From: Algicola sp.
Lineage (GTDB): Bacteria; Bacteroidota; Bacteroidia; Flavobacteriales; Flavobacteriaceae
Assembly: GCA_018222835.1 (NCBI GenBank)
Contig: JAAEZN010000002.1
Location: 30,914 to 94,913 of the forward strand
Reading direction: 5' to 3'
DNA: 64,000 bases
A program made the translations under genes and the position numbers. Positions 1 through 9,076 of this stretch are shown here, in pieces. How positions within the stretch are numbered: position 1 is the first letter of the stretch; each line of letters starts with the position of its first letter. The notes under the pieces were generated by a model that saw only the letters and a program-made list of their open reading frames with translations, made no database searches and was not told where the DNA came from.

Positions 1-1
1 T

Positions 2-1372
2 AATTTCTCCAGTATTGTTTCGCTTGGAGGATCCACCACGCGTAAAAGTATTGAAGGCTATTTCTCTAGGGTTAACTATAACTACAAGAACAAGTACTAT
101 ATCAGCGGTTCTGTGCGACGTGATGGTTCCTCAGTATTCGACGCCGATACCCGTTGGGGTACGTTCTACTCAGTAGGTGGTTCTTGGAGAATTGACCAAG
201 AAAACTTCTTGCAGGATTCCAATGTAATCAATCAATTAAAATTAAGGGCTTCTTATGGAGAGGTAGGTAACGATGATCTATTGGATTTCTTCCTTTCGCA
301 GGCTAGATTTTCGATTACCGCCAATGCAGGGGATCCAGCTATCATTTACACCGATATAGGTAACCCCAACTTACAATGGGAAACTATCGAAAACTTTGAT
401 GTAGCCTTGGAGTTCACCTTGTTCAATAACTTTTTGGACGGTTCCGTGGAGTACTATAAGAGAAATTCCTCTGAGCTTCTTTATAATCTACCAATCGCAC
501 CAAGTAATGGTCTGAACGAAGTTCCCGTGAACGTAGGGGATATGTTCAACTCCGGTTGGGAAATAGCATTGACGGCCAATTTATTCAATAAATCGGATTT
601 TAGATGGAACGTAACCTTGCAGGCCTCGACCTTCAAGAACGAAATCACCAGCTTGCCTTCTCCATTTGTGGAAGATGAACAACGATGGGATGTGGGACGT
701 TCAAGGTTTGATTTCTACTTATTGCGAACCGCTGGGGTTGATCCAGAAACGGGGGACCAGTTGTTCCTTCAGTATGAATTGGACGACAACGGAAACAGTG
801 TTCCCGTGTTGGATGCCAACGGTGACATCGCCACGACTAGCGACTGGCAGGATACGGAGCGTGCCTACACAGGTGACAGCTCCATCCCCGACCTATTGGG
901 ATCTATTGCCAACAGCATCAGCTATAAAGGATTCTCATTTGATTTCTTGATCAACTACGGTATCGGCGGTAGCGTGTTGGACAATGGATACGCTGCCATG
1001 ATGCACAGTGGAAACTATGGTCGCTCCTTGCACCCTGATATTTTGAGGGCATGGAGACAACCTGGTGACATCACCGATGTTCCAAGAATGGAAAACGGTA
1101 ACCCTAACTTGGTGAGAAGACAATCCGAACGTTTCCTGACGGATGCATCGTTCTGGGCACTGCGCAACGTGAACTTCGGCTACACCTTCGACAGCAAGAT
1201 CGCCAACCAACTTGGTCTTGACCAATTGAGAGTTTCCCTTACCGGTGAAAACCTATACACCCAGAGCGAGCGAAAAGGACTCAACCCACAGTTCAACCTA
1301 GCAGGTACAGGGGAAGGCAATGATTTTAATCCTGCACGAATTATTTCATTGGGATTGAACGTAACTTTTTAA
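2..1372 (+). CDS. SusC/RagA-type TonB-linked outer membrane transporter, C-terminal part
   Basis: This is the last 456 codons of a TonB-dependent outer-membrane channel of the SusC/RagA family. The reading frame is open from base 2, so the gene begins before the window. Seen: typical barrel segments, including an NPNLQWETIENFDVALEF-type stretch, RVSLTGENLYT, and a final strand ending in aromatic Phe (LNVTF). The N-terminal carboxypeptidase-like domain and plug are not in view. A SusD-type lipoprotein starts 9 bases downstream, the usual transporter and lid arrangement for importing large oligomers, usually glycans. The substrate cannot be read from this part, and no glycoside hydrolase or sulfatase follows to suggest one. 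Confidence 0.95.
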   Translation, partial: NFSSIVSLGGSTTRKSIEGYFSRVNYNYKNKYYISGSVRRDGSSVFDADTRWGTFYSVGGSWRIDQENFLQDSNVINQLKLRASYGEVGNDDLLDFFLSQARFSITANAGDPAIIYTDIGNPNLQWETIENFDVALEFTLFNNFLDGSVEYYKRNSSELLYNLPIAPSNGLNEVPVNVGDMFNSGWEIALTANLFNKSDFRWNVTLQASTFKNEITSLPSPFVEDEQRWDVGRSRFDFYLLRTAGVDPETGDQLFLQYELDDNGNSVPVLDANGDIATTSDWQDTERAYTGDSSIPDLLGSIANSISYKGFSFDFLINYGIGGSVLDNGYAAMMHSGNYGRSLHPDILRAWRQPGDITDVPRMENGNPNLVRRQSERFLTDASFWALRNVNFGYTFDSKIANQLGLDQLRVSLTGENLYTQSERKGLNPQFNLAGTGEGNDFNPARIISLGLNVTF

Positions 1373-1381
1373 AAAATTCAA

Positions 1382-3049
1382 ATGATGTTAAGAAAAATAA
1401 ATATACTGTTACTGGCCTTCCTAGGGATCGCCATAACTTCATGCGACGACGACTTTTTGGAAACAACGCCCACGGATGCCATTTCTGCCTCCGATGCGTT
1501 GGCCAATGAGGACAACATGCAGCTGATATTGAACGGGCTGCACCGTGGACTGTTCTCACAATCACAGGCCATATTCCCTGGGGGTGATGATTCAAGGGCG
1601 AACAATCACTATTGGGTGCCACTGGGTGATAATCTTACAGGTGGGTTGATACATTCTGCCAATGCCAATAACTTGGGTTGGAGAACGGAGATGCAGTGGA
1701 ACTCCCATACGGATCAGACCTCATTTACCTGCGAGTTGTTGTGGTACCACAGGTACAACATCATCTTGGGGGCCAACCTATTGATTAACAGGGGTACCGA
1801 CGGTACTTTGGTGGAGTCACCACAATTGAACGAAATTTTGGGACAGGCCTACACCTATCGGGCCTACGCCTATCTTTCTTTGGTGCAACATTACGCTAAA
1901 GGCTACTTGATCGGTAATCCGGCCAGTGACCCAGGTGTACCATTGTTATTTTCTTCCGAGTCTCCCTTTACCAGTGAAGCAAGATCTACTGTTCAGGAAA
2001 TTTATAACCAGATTGAGTCCGATATTGCTACTGCAATAGAACATTTCGAGAACGGAACGGGAAGACCTAGTGGAGGTGCGGAGACCAAATCACAACTGAA
2101 TATCGATGTTGCTTATGGTCTTTTGGCTCGTACGGCATTATCCAAGGGTGACTGGCAAACAGCTGCGGATGCTGCAGTAATGGCACGTCAAAACTATCCG
2201 ATAATGGGCGAAGAGGATTGGAAGTCAGGTTTTAACTCCAATAATCTTTCCGAGGTAATTTGGGGAAGCAATGTAATCACAGCTGAGACCACTTATTTTA
2301 GATCGTATTTTTACCTAACAACAAATACTTTCAACGGTGCCCAGATCAGAAATAATCCAAAAATAGCCGATAGAAGATTGGTAGATGCCATTCCGACTAC
2401 GGACTATAGAAAAGATGTATTCTTGCCCGATGCCCCGAATACCAATAGTTCTGCGGCAAACAATCAGGGAGGACTTGATCCGAATACTGGCTTGCCTAGG
2501 GATCCCAATTATGCCAATAATTTGGGAGAGTACAATGCCAGAAGAGCGGAAATCAATGCCATCTATGGTATTAACAATGCTTTTAATCAACACCCGTACA
2601 TGCACTTTAAGTTAAAGAATGCCAATCCAGGTTCTACAGACCCCGATGATGTGATTTATATGCGTTCTTCCGAAATGTATCTTATAGAGGCAGAGGCCAA
2701 GACTATGATGAACGATATTTCTGGTGCCCAAGACGCATTGAGACCATTGGGAGAGGAACGTGATAGTGCATATGACGTTACCGTTTACAATACCCAAGAG
2801 GCTATGATGGAACACATCAAGTTCCAAAGAAGGCTGGAATTGTGGGGTGAAGGTTTCGGTTATACAGATCATATACGATGGGATGAAGGAATCGATCATG
2901 CGGCTGATGGAGGCTCTGGAGCTTCAGCTGTTTTATATCAAGAGGCATTTCAAGTGGAACGCCCATCGTTGAATGATGATTGGATTTTTAAAATTCCACA
3001 AGCCGAGTTGGATGCTAACCCCAACTTATCACCTGCAGATCAAAATTGA
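1382..3049 (+). CDS. RagB/SusD family nutrient-uptake outer membrane lipoprotein
   Basis: 555 residues, normal for SusD. The N-terminus is a lipoprotein signal with lipobox ITSC (Cys21), followed by the DDDFLETTPTDAIS stretch typical of SusD proteins. Helical TPR-like segments follow, e.g. LGQAYTYRAYAYLSLVQHYA near residue 155 and YMRSSEMYLIEAEAKTMM near residue 430. SusD proteins sit on the cell surface as the hinged lid of the SusC barrel and bind the ligand. The first two codons are both ATG, so the start may be at 1382 or 1385. It is 9 bases after the SusC stop, so co-transcribed, and a strong terminator follows at 3121. Confidence 0.95.
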   Translation: MMLRKINILLLAFLGIAITSCDDDFLETTPTDAISASDALANEDNMQLILNGLHRGLFSQSQAIFPGGDDSRANNHYWVPLGDNLTGGLIHSANANNLGWRTEMQWNSHTDQTSFTCELLWYHRYNIILGANLLINRGTDGTLVESPQLNEILGQAYTYRAYAYLSLVQHYAKGYLIGNPASDPGVPLLFSSESPFTSEARSTVQEIYNQIESDIATAIEHFENGTGRPSGGAETKSQLNIDVAYGLLARTALSKGDWQTAADAAVMARQNYPIMGEEDWKSGFNSNNLSEVIWGSNVITAETTYFRSYFYLTTNTFNGAQIRNNPKIADRRLVDAIPTTDYRKDVFLPDAPNTNSSAANNQGGLDPNTGLPRDPNYANNLGEYNARRAEINAIYGINNAFNQHPYMHFKLKNANPGSTDPDDVIYMRSSEMYLIEAEAKTMMNDISGAQDALRPLGEERDSAYDVTVYNTQEAMMEHIKFQRRLELWGEGFGYTDHIRWDEGIDHAADGGSGASAVLYQEAFQVERPSLNDDWIFKIPQAELDANPNLSPADQN

Positions 3050-3120
3050 TGATCCTTTATACAACATTGGTTTTATAGTTAGTGTTGTAAAAAACTGATT
3101 CGAGTGTTTAATTTGTTTAG

Positions 3121-3152
3121 AAGCCCTTCATCCTAGGATGAAGGGCTTTTTA
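3121..3152 (+). terminator. Rho-independent terminator after the susCD pair
   Basis: A perfect 28-base palindrome at 3121-3148 (arm AAGCCCTTCATCC) runs into a T-rich tail on the plus strand. It ends the susC-susD unit, 72 bases after the susD stop. Confidence 0.9.
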
Positions 3153-3461
3153 TATGGGTATTCAAACCCTGTGCCATATCAATTACTATTGTTGGGTTTA
3201 AATATCGATCCTATTTGCTTATTTCCATAAGCTATGGAACTGGATTGTTTTGCGTTTCATGCCAGTGGAACTAAAAATGGGAAACCGTTCCATTTTTAAT
3301 GCTCAGTGTTAATTATCGTTAAATCAAGTTCTGATTTCGGTATTTACGGAAATCAGGACGACTCCAGATGGATTTCGAGATAGGTTTGTTCAAAACAATG
3401 GACAGATAGTGGCTTCTATGAACAAGGTAGGGATTGGACAGCTAATCTATTAGGAGATAAT
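3153..3461 (+). other. Intergenic leader with two hairpins before the DUF5916 gene
   Basis: No credible gene. Two inverted repeats are visible. One at 3272-3299 has arms TAAAAATGG and CCATTTTTA, with an extra TTC/GAA pairing inside. The second at 3331-3356 has arms CTGATTTC and GAAATCAG around a 10-base loop. A purine-rich AGGAGA at 3452-3457 sits 4 bases before the ATG at 3462 and looks like a good Shine-Dalgarno site, which is uncommon in this phylum. The hairpins may belong to the 5' leader of the downstream gene; this is inference. Confidence 0.5.
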
Positions 3462-5672
3462 ATGTGCAAATTAAGAGTATATCAATGCTTCATTTGGTTC
3501 AACCTTTTGTGTTGCGTGCAATGGGTATATGCCTTTCAGCAGGATACCAGAGTGGCATTCCGATATCCTATTACAGAAAAACATACTACCATCAAGGTAG
3601 ATGGGATAGTCGATAAGGGAGAATGGGAAGACTATGTCCTCATCGATACCTTGTACAATCACGACCCCAGTGATCAAGGTTTGGCCGCTTTCAGAACAGA
3701 AATCAAATTGACTTTTGATGCGAATCAACTATATGTATTTGCCAAACTATATGACGATGGGGAAAGAGTGATTCAGTCGCTCCAAAGGGATTCGGACAAT
3801 TCACAATGGGAGAGTGATTCTTTCACTGTAGTTATAGACCCCATCAACAAGAAGCAGGGCGGAATCTTGGTTGGTGTTAACGCCGGAGGTGCGAGAGTTG
3901 ATGGGAGTCTTTTGGTGGAGCCGGGAAGAACGACGTATTCGGACACGTGGGACACCCAATGGAAATCGGCTACCAAGCAGTACGATACCCATTGGGTTTT
4001 GGAAATTGCTATTCCATTTAATAGCCTACGTTATAATAACGACAACTTGGAATGGGGAATCAATTTTATTCGAGGACATAAAGCCCAAAATTTTTATTAT
4101 ACATGGACACCATTTCCCTTGAATTTTAATGGTGTTGATGTTAACTATATGGGTACACTGGTATGGCCGCAAGTCCCAGAGGCCAATAATCCCATTGCGT
4201 TTCTCAAACCCTACCTTACGGCAAGTGCCATTAAGGATAACGACCTTGATCTTGGTGAAACAGTATCTATGGATGGTGGATTGGATATCAAGGTGCCTAT
4301 AACCAAATCCTTGAATGCCGATGTGGCCCTAAATCCAGATTTCTCCAATGCAGATGTTGATCAAGAGATTACCAATATTACCCGTTTTGATATTTCATTA
4401 CCGGAACAGCGGGAATTTTTTCTTGAGAACGCAGATATATTTTCCAATTTCGGCAGCTATTCCATCTTTCCTTTCTTTTCAAGAAGGATAGGCTTGGAAA
4501 CTCCTATTTTGTATGGAGCCCGCATTACAGGAAACCTTTCCGGGAACCTTCGTGTTGGGGTGATGAACGTCCAGACCCAAAAGGATGTGGATATAAGTGC
4601 ACAAAACTATACTGTGGCTGCTTTTAATCATAAAGTGATGAGCAGGTCCCAGCTGAGGGGGCTATTTGTAAACAGACAAGAGATAGGTGTTGATTCCATC
4701 AATGATTATGCAAGGAACTTTGGCGGGGAGTTTACCTTCATCTCAAAGAAAGGAAATTTAAACACTACCATAAAATATCACGGTTCCGTGACCGATTCAA
4801 AGGAAAAAGGTTCCTATTTCGGAATTAATGGCGGGTATTCCACCAGGCGTTTTAGGGCCGGGTGGACATTGGATGTTTTGGGCAAAGATTATCGAGCCGA
4901 TGTAGGTTTTACGCCACGTCTGTTTAATTACGATGCAGAGGCAGAATCGGTCGTAAGAAAGGGGTATATTTTTGTGAATCCCTTTGTGACCTACAAGTTT
5001 TTTTCAAAGGAGGAACAGAGTAAGCTTATTTTTCAAGGGTTCAGATTTTATCATAATATGTTTTTCAATCCAGATGGAAGTCTTAATGAGCGGGATAACA
5101 ATCTGGCCTATGATATCTTCTTTAAAAATACCTCTAGATTCACCCTAATGGGCACTAATAATGAGGTGAATTTGAACGTTCCGACCAACTTTTTGGGAAC
5201 AGAGTTCGATAATCTTCCCGTTGCCAATTATGGTTTTTGGAACGGTATTGTTAGCTATAGTTCCGATGTGAGGAGGAAATTTACCCATACAACCTCCTTG
5301 ACCTATGGTGAATTCTATAACGGTAATCGATTTTCTTCCAGTCTTTCAGGATCTATTCGATTTAGCTATTGGGCCAATATGGGGGTAACCTACGATTACA
5401 ATAATATATCCTTACCGGAAAATTATGGAAATCGCAATTTCCATTTGTTGCGCATTCGGGCCGCCATCAGTTTTACCAATAATCTATTTTTCAACAATGT
5501 TGTACAGTATAATACCCAAAGCCAAAATTTCAGCGTGTTCTCCAAGTTACAATGGCGATATGCACCGCTTTCGGATGCTTTCCTCATATACAATCAAAAC
5601 AATGACACCAACGGATTTGACCTAACAAACAGGTCGATCATTCTAAAATTGACATATCGTTTTGCTGTATAA
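3462..5672 (+). CDS. DUF5916 protein with N-terminal carbohydrate-binding family 9-like domain
   Basis: 736 residues. A signal peptide (hydrophobic core FIWFNLLCCVQWVYA) is followed by a CBM9-like beta-sandwich at about residues 35-225, with the typical IKVDGIVDKGEWEDY opening and VYVFAKLYDDG-like and SDSFTVVIDP segments. The rest (about 240-736) has the strand pattern of an outer-membrane beta-barrel of the DUF5916 family, including NADVALNPDFSNADVDQEITN and LPEQREFFLENADIF, and ends in a short hydrophobic strand. Family members are predicted outer-membrane proteins of unknown function, often beside peptidases or surface nutrient systems. The start is supported by AGGAGA just upstream. It lies after the susCD terminator, so it is probably a separate unit, perhaps leading into the protease gene 15 bases downstream. 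Confidence 0.88.
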   Translation: MCKLRVYQCFIWFNLLCCVQWVYAFQQDTRVAFRYPITEKHTTIKVDGIVDKGEWEDYVLIDTLYNHDPSDQGLAAFRTEIKLTFDANQLYVFAKLYDDGERVIQSLQRDSDNSQWESDSFTVVIDPINKKQGGILVGVNAGGARVDGSLLVEPGRTTYSDTWDTQWKSATKQYDTHWVLEIAIPFNSLRYNNDNLEWGINFIRGHKAQNFYYTWTPFPLNFNGVDVNYMGTLVWPQVPEANNPIAFLKPYLTASAIKDNDLDLGETVSMDGGLDIKVPITKSLNADVALNPDFSNADVDQEITNITRFDISLPEQREFFLENADIFSNFGSYSIFPFFSRRIGLETPILYGARITGNLSGNLRVGVMNVQTQKDVDISAQNYTVAAFNHKVMSRSQLRGLFVNRQEIGVDSINDYARNFGGEFTFISKKGNLNTTIKYHGSVTDSKEKGSYFGINGGYSTRRFRAGWTLDVLGKDYRADVGFTPRLFNYDAEAESVVRKGYIFVNPFVTYKFFSKEEQSKLIFQGFRFYHNMFFNPDGSLNERDNNLAYDIFFKNTSRFTLMGTNNEVNLNVPTNFLGTEFDNLPVANYGFWNGIVSYSSDVRRKFTHTTSLTYGEFYNGNRFSSSLSGSIRFSYWANMGVTYDYNNISLPENYGNRNFHLLRIRAAISFTNNLFFNNVVQYNTQSQNFSVFSKLQWRYAPLSDAFLIYNQNNDTNGFDLTNRSIILKLTYRFAV

Positions 5673-5687
5673 TAAAACCCAATTCGA

Positions 5688-6410
5688 ATGAGAAGAACAA
5701 TCGTATTGTTTTTACTATGCCTACTGGTGTCCAAATGGTCTGTGGCCCAACTTGATTCAGTATTGGTGTGTGATGTGAAATTTAAGACATCAAAGTTTGA
5801 CAATGGCCATGCCGGAAGTGGTTTTTTGGTAAAATACGATAAAAAGGTATATGCCTGTACCGCAAAGCATGTACTGTTTTTTGCCAAAACCGAAAATATG
5901 AAAACCATAAGCTTTGGAAACGATTTAAAGTCTTGGTCCTTTATTTCAAAGAAGAACCCCGATATTAAGTTGCTAGCCGGGAAACTTATCAATGAGAATA
6001 AAGAGGAGCCGCTTGCCATGCCCCCCAACGGAGATTGGTTGGTCTTTGAGACCATGGGGGAAATTCCGGACGGACTCCATCTTTTTGATTTGAGAACCAA
6101 CTCATTGGAAATCGGGGAGCGTCTTTACTTCATGGGGTATCCGTATGGAAGCAACGTCCCGATAAAAGTGGAGGGAAGATTCAAAGGATATACAGAAACC
6201 GGAAATTTAAGTTTAGATGTACCGAAAGGCACCTATAATGGCTGCAGCGGAGGGCCTGTTTTTGATCGGCAAGGCCTGCTGGTTGGCCTGGTCTCCATGG
6301 GTTATATTGACCAAACAACCGATTCCATGGTATTTGAGCCTGCATCGGTCGAATATTTTAAAAAAACAATAGTAAAAATAACAATCCATGAAAATCAAAC
6401 GGAATCATAG
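5688..6410 (+). CDS. Secreted trypsin-like serine protease (S1 fold)
   Basis: 240 residues with a clear signal peptide (LFLLCLLVSKWSVAQ, likely cleavage near residue 20). The catalytic triad of a chymotrypsin-fold protease can be read directly: His61 in CTAKHVL, Asp116 in NGDWLVFE, and Ser187 in GCSGGPVF, with GSGFLVKY before the histidine as usual. No PDZ or transmembrane domain, so it is a minimal periplasmic or secreted S1-type protease rather than a DegP. It starts 15 bases after the DUF5916 gene and its end overlaps a small reading frame at 6388. Substrate unknown. A non-proteolytic role is possible but unlikely with an intact triad. Confidence 0.85.
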   Translation: MRRTIVLFLLCLLVSKWSVAQLDSVLVCDVKFKTSKFDNGHAGSGFLVKYDKKVYACTAKHVLFFAKTENMKTISFGNDLKSWSFISKKNPDIKLLAGKLINENKEEPLAMPPNGDWLVFETMGEIPDGLHLFDLRTNSLEIGERLYFMGYPYGSNVPIKVEGRFKGYTETGNLSLDVPKGTYNGCSGGPVFDRQGLLVGLVSMGYIDQTTDSMVFEPASVEYFKKTIVKITIHENQTES

Positions 6411-6513
6411 CTTATGGAAGAGGACAAGTTTAATCTTGTTTACCGTATTGATCAACGGAAGTCTTTTTGAACAAAAAACGGAATATTATATACACTTGTG
6501 TATAGGTGCATAA
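6388..6513 (+). CDS. Possible 41-residue secreted peptide or truncated gene remnant
   Basis: A short frame of 41 codons starts with ATG inside the end of the protease gene and overlaps it by 23 bases. Its product has a basic start (MKIKRNHSLWKR), a hydrophobic core (TSLILFTVLING) and then SLFEQKTEYYIH, close to the SLFAQ-type signal cleavage sites common in flavobacterial exported proteins. This may be a real small exported peptide translated by coupling, or the 5' remnant of a lost exported protein. A palindrome overlaps its end. No family recognised. Confidence 0.35.
   Translation: MKIKRNHSLWKRTSLILFTVLINGSLFEQKTEYYIHLCIGA
6489..6504. promoter_or_regulatory. Palindromic candidate operator upstream of the first repeat protein
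   Basis: TATACAC-TT-GTGTATA is a perfect 7-base inverted repeat with a 2-base centre, 59 bases before the ATG at 6563. Outer AATATTA and TAATATT sequences flank it less tightly. Its size fits a dimeric regulator site, but no experiment or second copy supports this. Confidence 0.3.
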
Positions 6514-6562
6514 GGAATACCTGTAATATTTGAACAATCGACAATCCCATTAAAAGATATAT

Positions 6563-7717
6563 ATGAACATCAAGAAATCCACATTATGGTGGTTGGCCAT
6601 CCTATTGCCCATGGCGATTTGGACGCAGAATTCATCAGAAGTTCATCGGGAAGCATATTATGCCGATCTTCCCTTTTGGGAATCGCCTTATATCCCATTT
6701 AAGGGCGCATGCCCGATAACGGCCGAGGAAGCCGCTCAACGGATTCACCTAAAACTTGATTTTGATTCGGCCAATAGGATTGTCGCGGTACATGTTCGAC
6801 TGGGTCAACATTATAAAGCATTTGAAGGTTTTTTTGGGAATCTTTATATAAATGCCCCTTTGACGAAAGTTTTATATAAAGATAATCTAGAACTGCACGA
6901 GTTCTATGATCGGTTTGGAAATCAAACCACAGTTCAAGGAAGTATTCACCAAAAGGTATATGAAAAAGAAGAACATGGGAGAAACATCCGATTGTCGTTC
7001 TTGGACCCAAAGGGATTACCTACTTCAGATATGTTCGGAGTTCAAGAATATCTTTGGTCACATCAACAAGATGGAGGTATTATAGAAGAACGGTTGGATA
7101 AAGAAGGGAACATTGTTCCATTAAGGAGCGAATTTGAATTGGGCAGGACCAAAATGTATTTTGATGATCAAGGCTATTTTGGGTTATTACAGAATGTAGA
7201 TGAGCAAGGAAAAACCACAAATACCGAAAAAGGTATTGCACAATTTTTATATTACTACGACAAACAAGGCCGGTTTGTTAGATGGGAAGTCTATGATGAG
7301 AACGGACAGAGAACTATGGGCCCGTCACACACCTCTGGTGAACAGAATACATTTTACCAATATGATTTGGAAAACATTATCTTCTTTGATGCAGAGGGCA
7401 ATCCAGCCACTCATTGGTCCGGTGCCCAGCAATGGCATTTTAAAGTAGATCAATTCGGAAACCGGGTTTTATTAGAGTTTCAAGACACGAACGGTCAGCC
7501 TATGAATGCTAATAATAACTATGCAAAGCGCCTATGGGAGTGGTCCAAAGATGGGAGGTTCCTTTTATCGGAGGTTTATTTAGACCAGAATGGGAAACCT
7601 GTGGAACACAAGAGAACGGGTATTTATAAAATAACTTATATAAGGGATGATGAAGGCAGGATCGTTGATACCAGAGTTTTCAATAGAAATAATGAATTGA
7701 TTCCGCAAGATGAGTAG
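6563..7717 (+). CDS. Secreted YD-like repeat protein (copy A)
   Basis: 384 residues with a signal peptide (LWWLAILLPMAIWTQ). The body is a chain of short beta units of the pattern aromatic-x-D-x-x-G followed by D-x-x-G-x-P (YYDKQGRFVRWEVYDENG, DQFGNRVLLEFQDTNGQP, WSKDGRFLLSEVYLDQNGKP), resembling the short repeats of Rhs/YD and WG/MORN-like proteins but without the long Rhs core. It is clearly paralogous to the lipoprotein at 9077. Both share a PITxEEAxxR opening near residue 50 and a GGIIEERLDKEGNIVPLRSEFE segment near residue 170. It sits just before a membrane AraC regulator. Function unknown; binding to an extracellular polymer or partner is only a guess. Confidence 0.7.
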   Translation: MNIKKSTLWWLAILLPMAIWTQNSSEVHREAYYADLPFWESPYIPFKGACPITAEEAAQRIHLKLDFDSANRIVAVHVRLGQHYKAFEGFFGNLYINAPLTKVLYKDNLELHEFYDRFGNQTTVQGSIHQKVYEKEEHGRNIRLSFLDPKGLPTSDMFGVQEYLWSHQQDGGIIEERLDKEGNIVPLRSEFELGRTKMYFDDQGYFGLLQNVDEQGKTTNTEKGIAQFLYYYDKQGRFVRWEVYDENGQRTMGPSHTSGEQNTFYQYDLENIIFFDAEGNPATHWSGAQQWHFKVDQFGNRVLLEFQDTNGQPMNANNNYAKRLWEWSKDGRFLLSEVYLDQNGKPVEHKRTGIYKITYIRDDEGRIVDTRVFNRNNELIPQDE

Positions 7718-7860
7718 TCTTTATCGTGCACATTAAAATAACTGAAGAAATATAACCAACTATATTTAACTTTAAATGTCCCAAAAGGACGTGAGCTGTT
7801 TAAGAAAGCGTTGGGTTGTTGTTTTCAAATGGGATAAAGCTCTGTCAATTAGCTTGTATA

Positions 7861-8991
7861 ATGGACTTGATTACAATCTTAGGTATTGGTTTTGGTTTTC
7901 TGGCTCTTTTTCTGGCCTTTTTTTTCCTGCTTCATAAGCGGTTTCAAAATGATGGCTATCTATATCTTTATGGATGCCTCATGATTTTGGGTTTTGAGTT
8001 GATGTACAAAGTGTTGATCCATAGTAGAATAATTCTTGATGTGCCATTGTTCTACATTCCAGGGCGTCTCCATAACCTGCTGGTGTATCCTTTGTTGTTA
8101 CTATTTGTGTTTTCTATTACGAGGAGTTCCAATTTTAAAACCAAGGTTTGGCATCGGATTGTTTTATACGGTTTTGGGCTATATGCACTATATGTAAGTA
8201 TTGTGGCCTTGAAAATTCCATCCCATACCAAATTGGAAATGCTCCATCTTTTCTATCAGGATAAAAGGCCGGGACCATATGACTATTGGAAAAATCCCAT
8301 AAGTCTGCTTAAATCCACTTTGGTTCCTTTGTTTTTTTTAAGTGTTGTTGGTATTGAGTTTTTTAGGTTCCGAAAGAAATCTGAGGATATGCCATCTGTT
8401 CGGTTATTGAACCTTTTGTCCTTGATTATTATAATATATTTTCTATTCAATCAGTTTTCCAATCCCATATATAAAGGGGTTCATAAAATATCGGGTTATT
8501 CAATGGTGGAGTGGCCGGTGGATATTGGTTTTCTATCCTTGTTGGTTTTGCTGTTCTCTATCTTGGCTCTGATGGTCAACACTGGGAGTACCTTATTTCC
8601 ATCGGCCAAGTATGCTCGGAGCTCGTTGTCAACTTCTTCATATCAAGATATTGTAGAGCGGGCAAAACGTATGGTCGAGGATGGCATGTTATATAAAAAA
8701 GAAAGCCTTACATTATCGGAACTATCCATCATGATGGGCACCAACCCGAAGTACCTTTCACAATCCATAAATGCCAAACTCCAATGCAGCTTTGTAGATT
8801 TTGTAAATGGCTATAGGGTAGAGGAGGCAAAACGATTGATGCTGGACCGAACAAATAGATCATTCACACTTGAAGCTATCGGTAGTCTCGCAGGTTTCAA
8901 ATCTAAATCTGTTTTTTTTAGAGCATTTAAAAAGGCAACCGGGATGACACCGAATCAATTCCTTACTTCACAAACCGGTGTCAATTCTTGA
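7861..8991 (+). CDS. Membrane-embedded AraC-family transcriptional regulator
   Basis: 376 residues from the ATG at 7861. In-frame TTG codons at 7816 and 7819 are less likely because the ATG start puts a hydrophobic helix at the N-terminus. About seven hydrophobic segments occupy residues 3-245 (e.g. ILGIGFGFLALFLAFFFLL, LLVYPLLLLFVFSI, LLSLIIIIYFLF, IGFLSLLVLLFSILALMV). A cytoplasmic AraC DNA-binding domain follows at about 265-370 (LTLSELSIMMGTNPKYLSQSIN, then FTLEAIGSLAGFKSKSVFFRAFKKATGMTP). The layout resembles the multi-spanning AraC regulators common in Bacteroidota, thought to couple an envelope signal to transcription. It lies between two paralogous exported repeat proteins, its probable targets or signal partners. 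Confidence 0.88.
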   Translation: MDLITILGIGFGFLALFLAFFFLLHKRFQNDGYLYLYGCLMILGFELMYKVLIHSRIILDVPLFYIPGRLHNLLVYPLLLLFVFSITRSSNFKTKVWHRIVLYGFGLYALYVSIVALKIPSHTKLEMLHLFYQDKRPGPYDYWKNPISLLKSTLVPLFFLSVVGIEFFRFRKKSEDMPSVRLLNLLSLIIIIYFLFNQFSNPIYKGVHKISGYSMVEWPVDIGFLSLLVLLFSILALMVNTGSTLFPSAKYARSSLSTSSYQDIVERAKRMVEDGMLYKKESLTLSELSIMMGTNPKYLSQSINAKLQCSFVDFVNGYRVEEAKRLMLDRTNRSFTLEAIGSLAGFKSKSVFFRAFKKATGMTPNQFLTSQTGVNS

Positions 8992-9076
8992 ATTGGGCCC
9001 TGATTCAGGGTTTTAGTAAAGGATAGCTGTTATTTTGTTTTGATTTTTGTGTGCTCAGAAACAAAAGTAGAGTCAC

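Noticed and set aside
1..5672. Polysaccharide utilisation locus
   Set aside because: Only susC, susD and a CBM9-like DUF5916 protein are visible; no glycoside hydrolase, lyase or sulfatase is in the window.
5594..6100. 168-codon minus-strand frame over the trypsin-like protease
   Set aside because: Antisense shadow of the DUF5916 end and the protease, whose motifs and signal peptide are clear.
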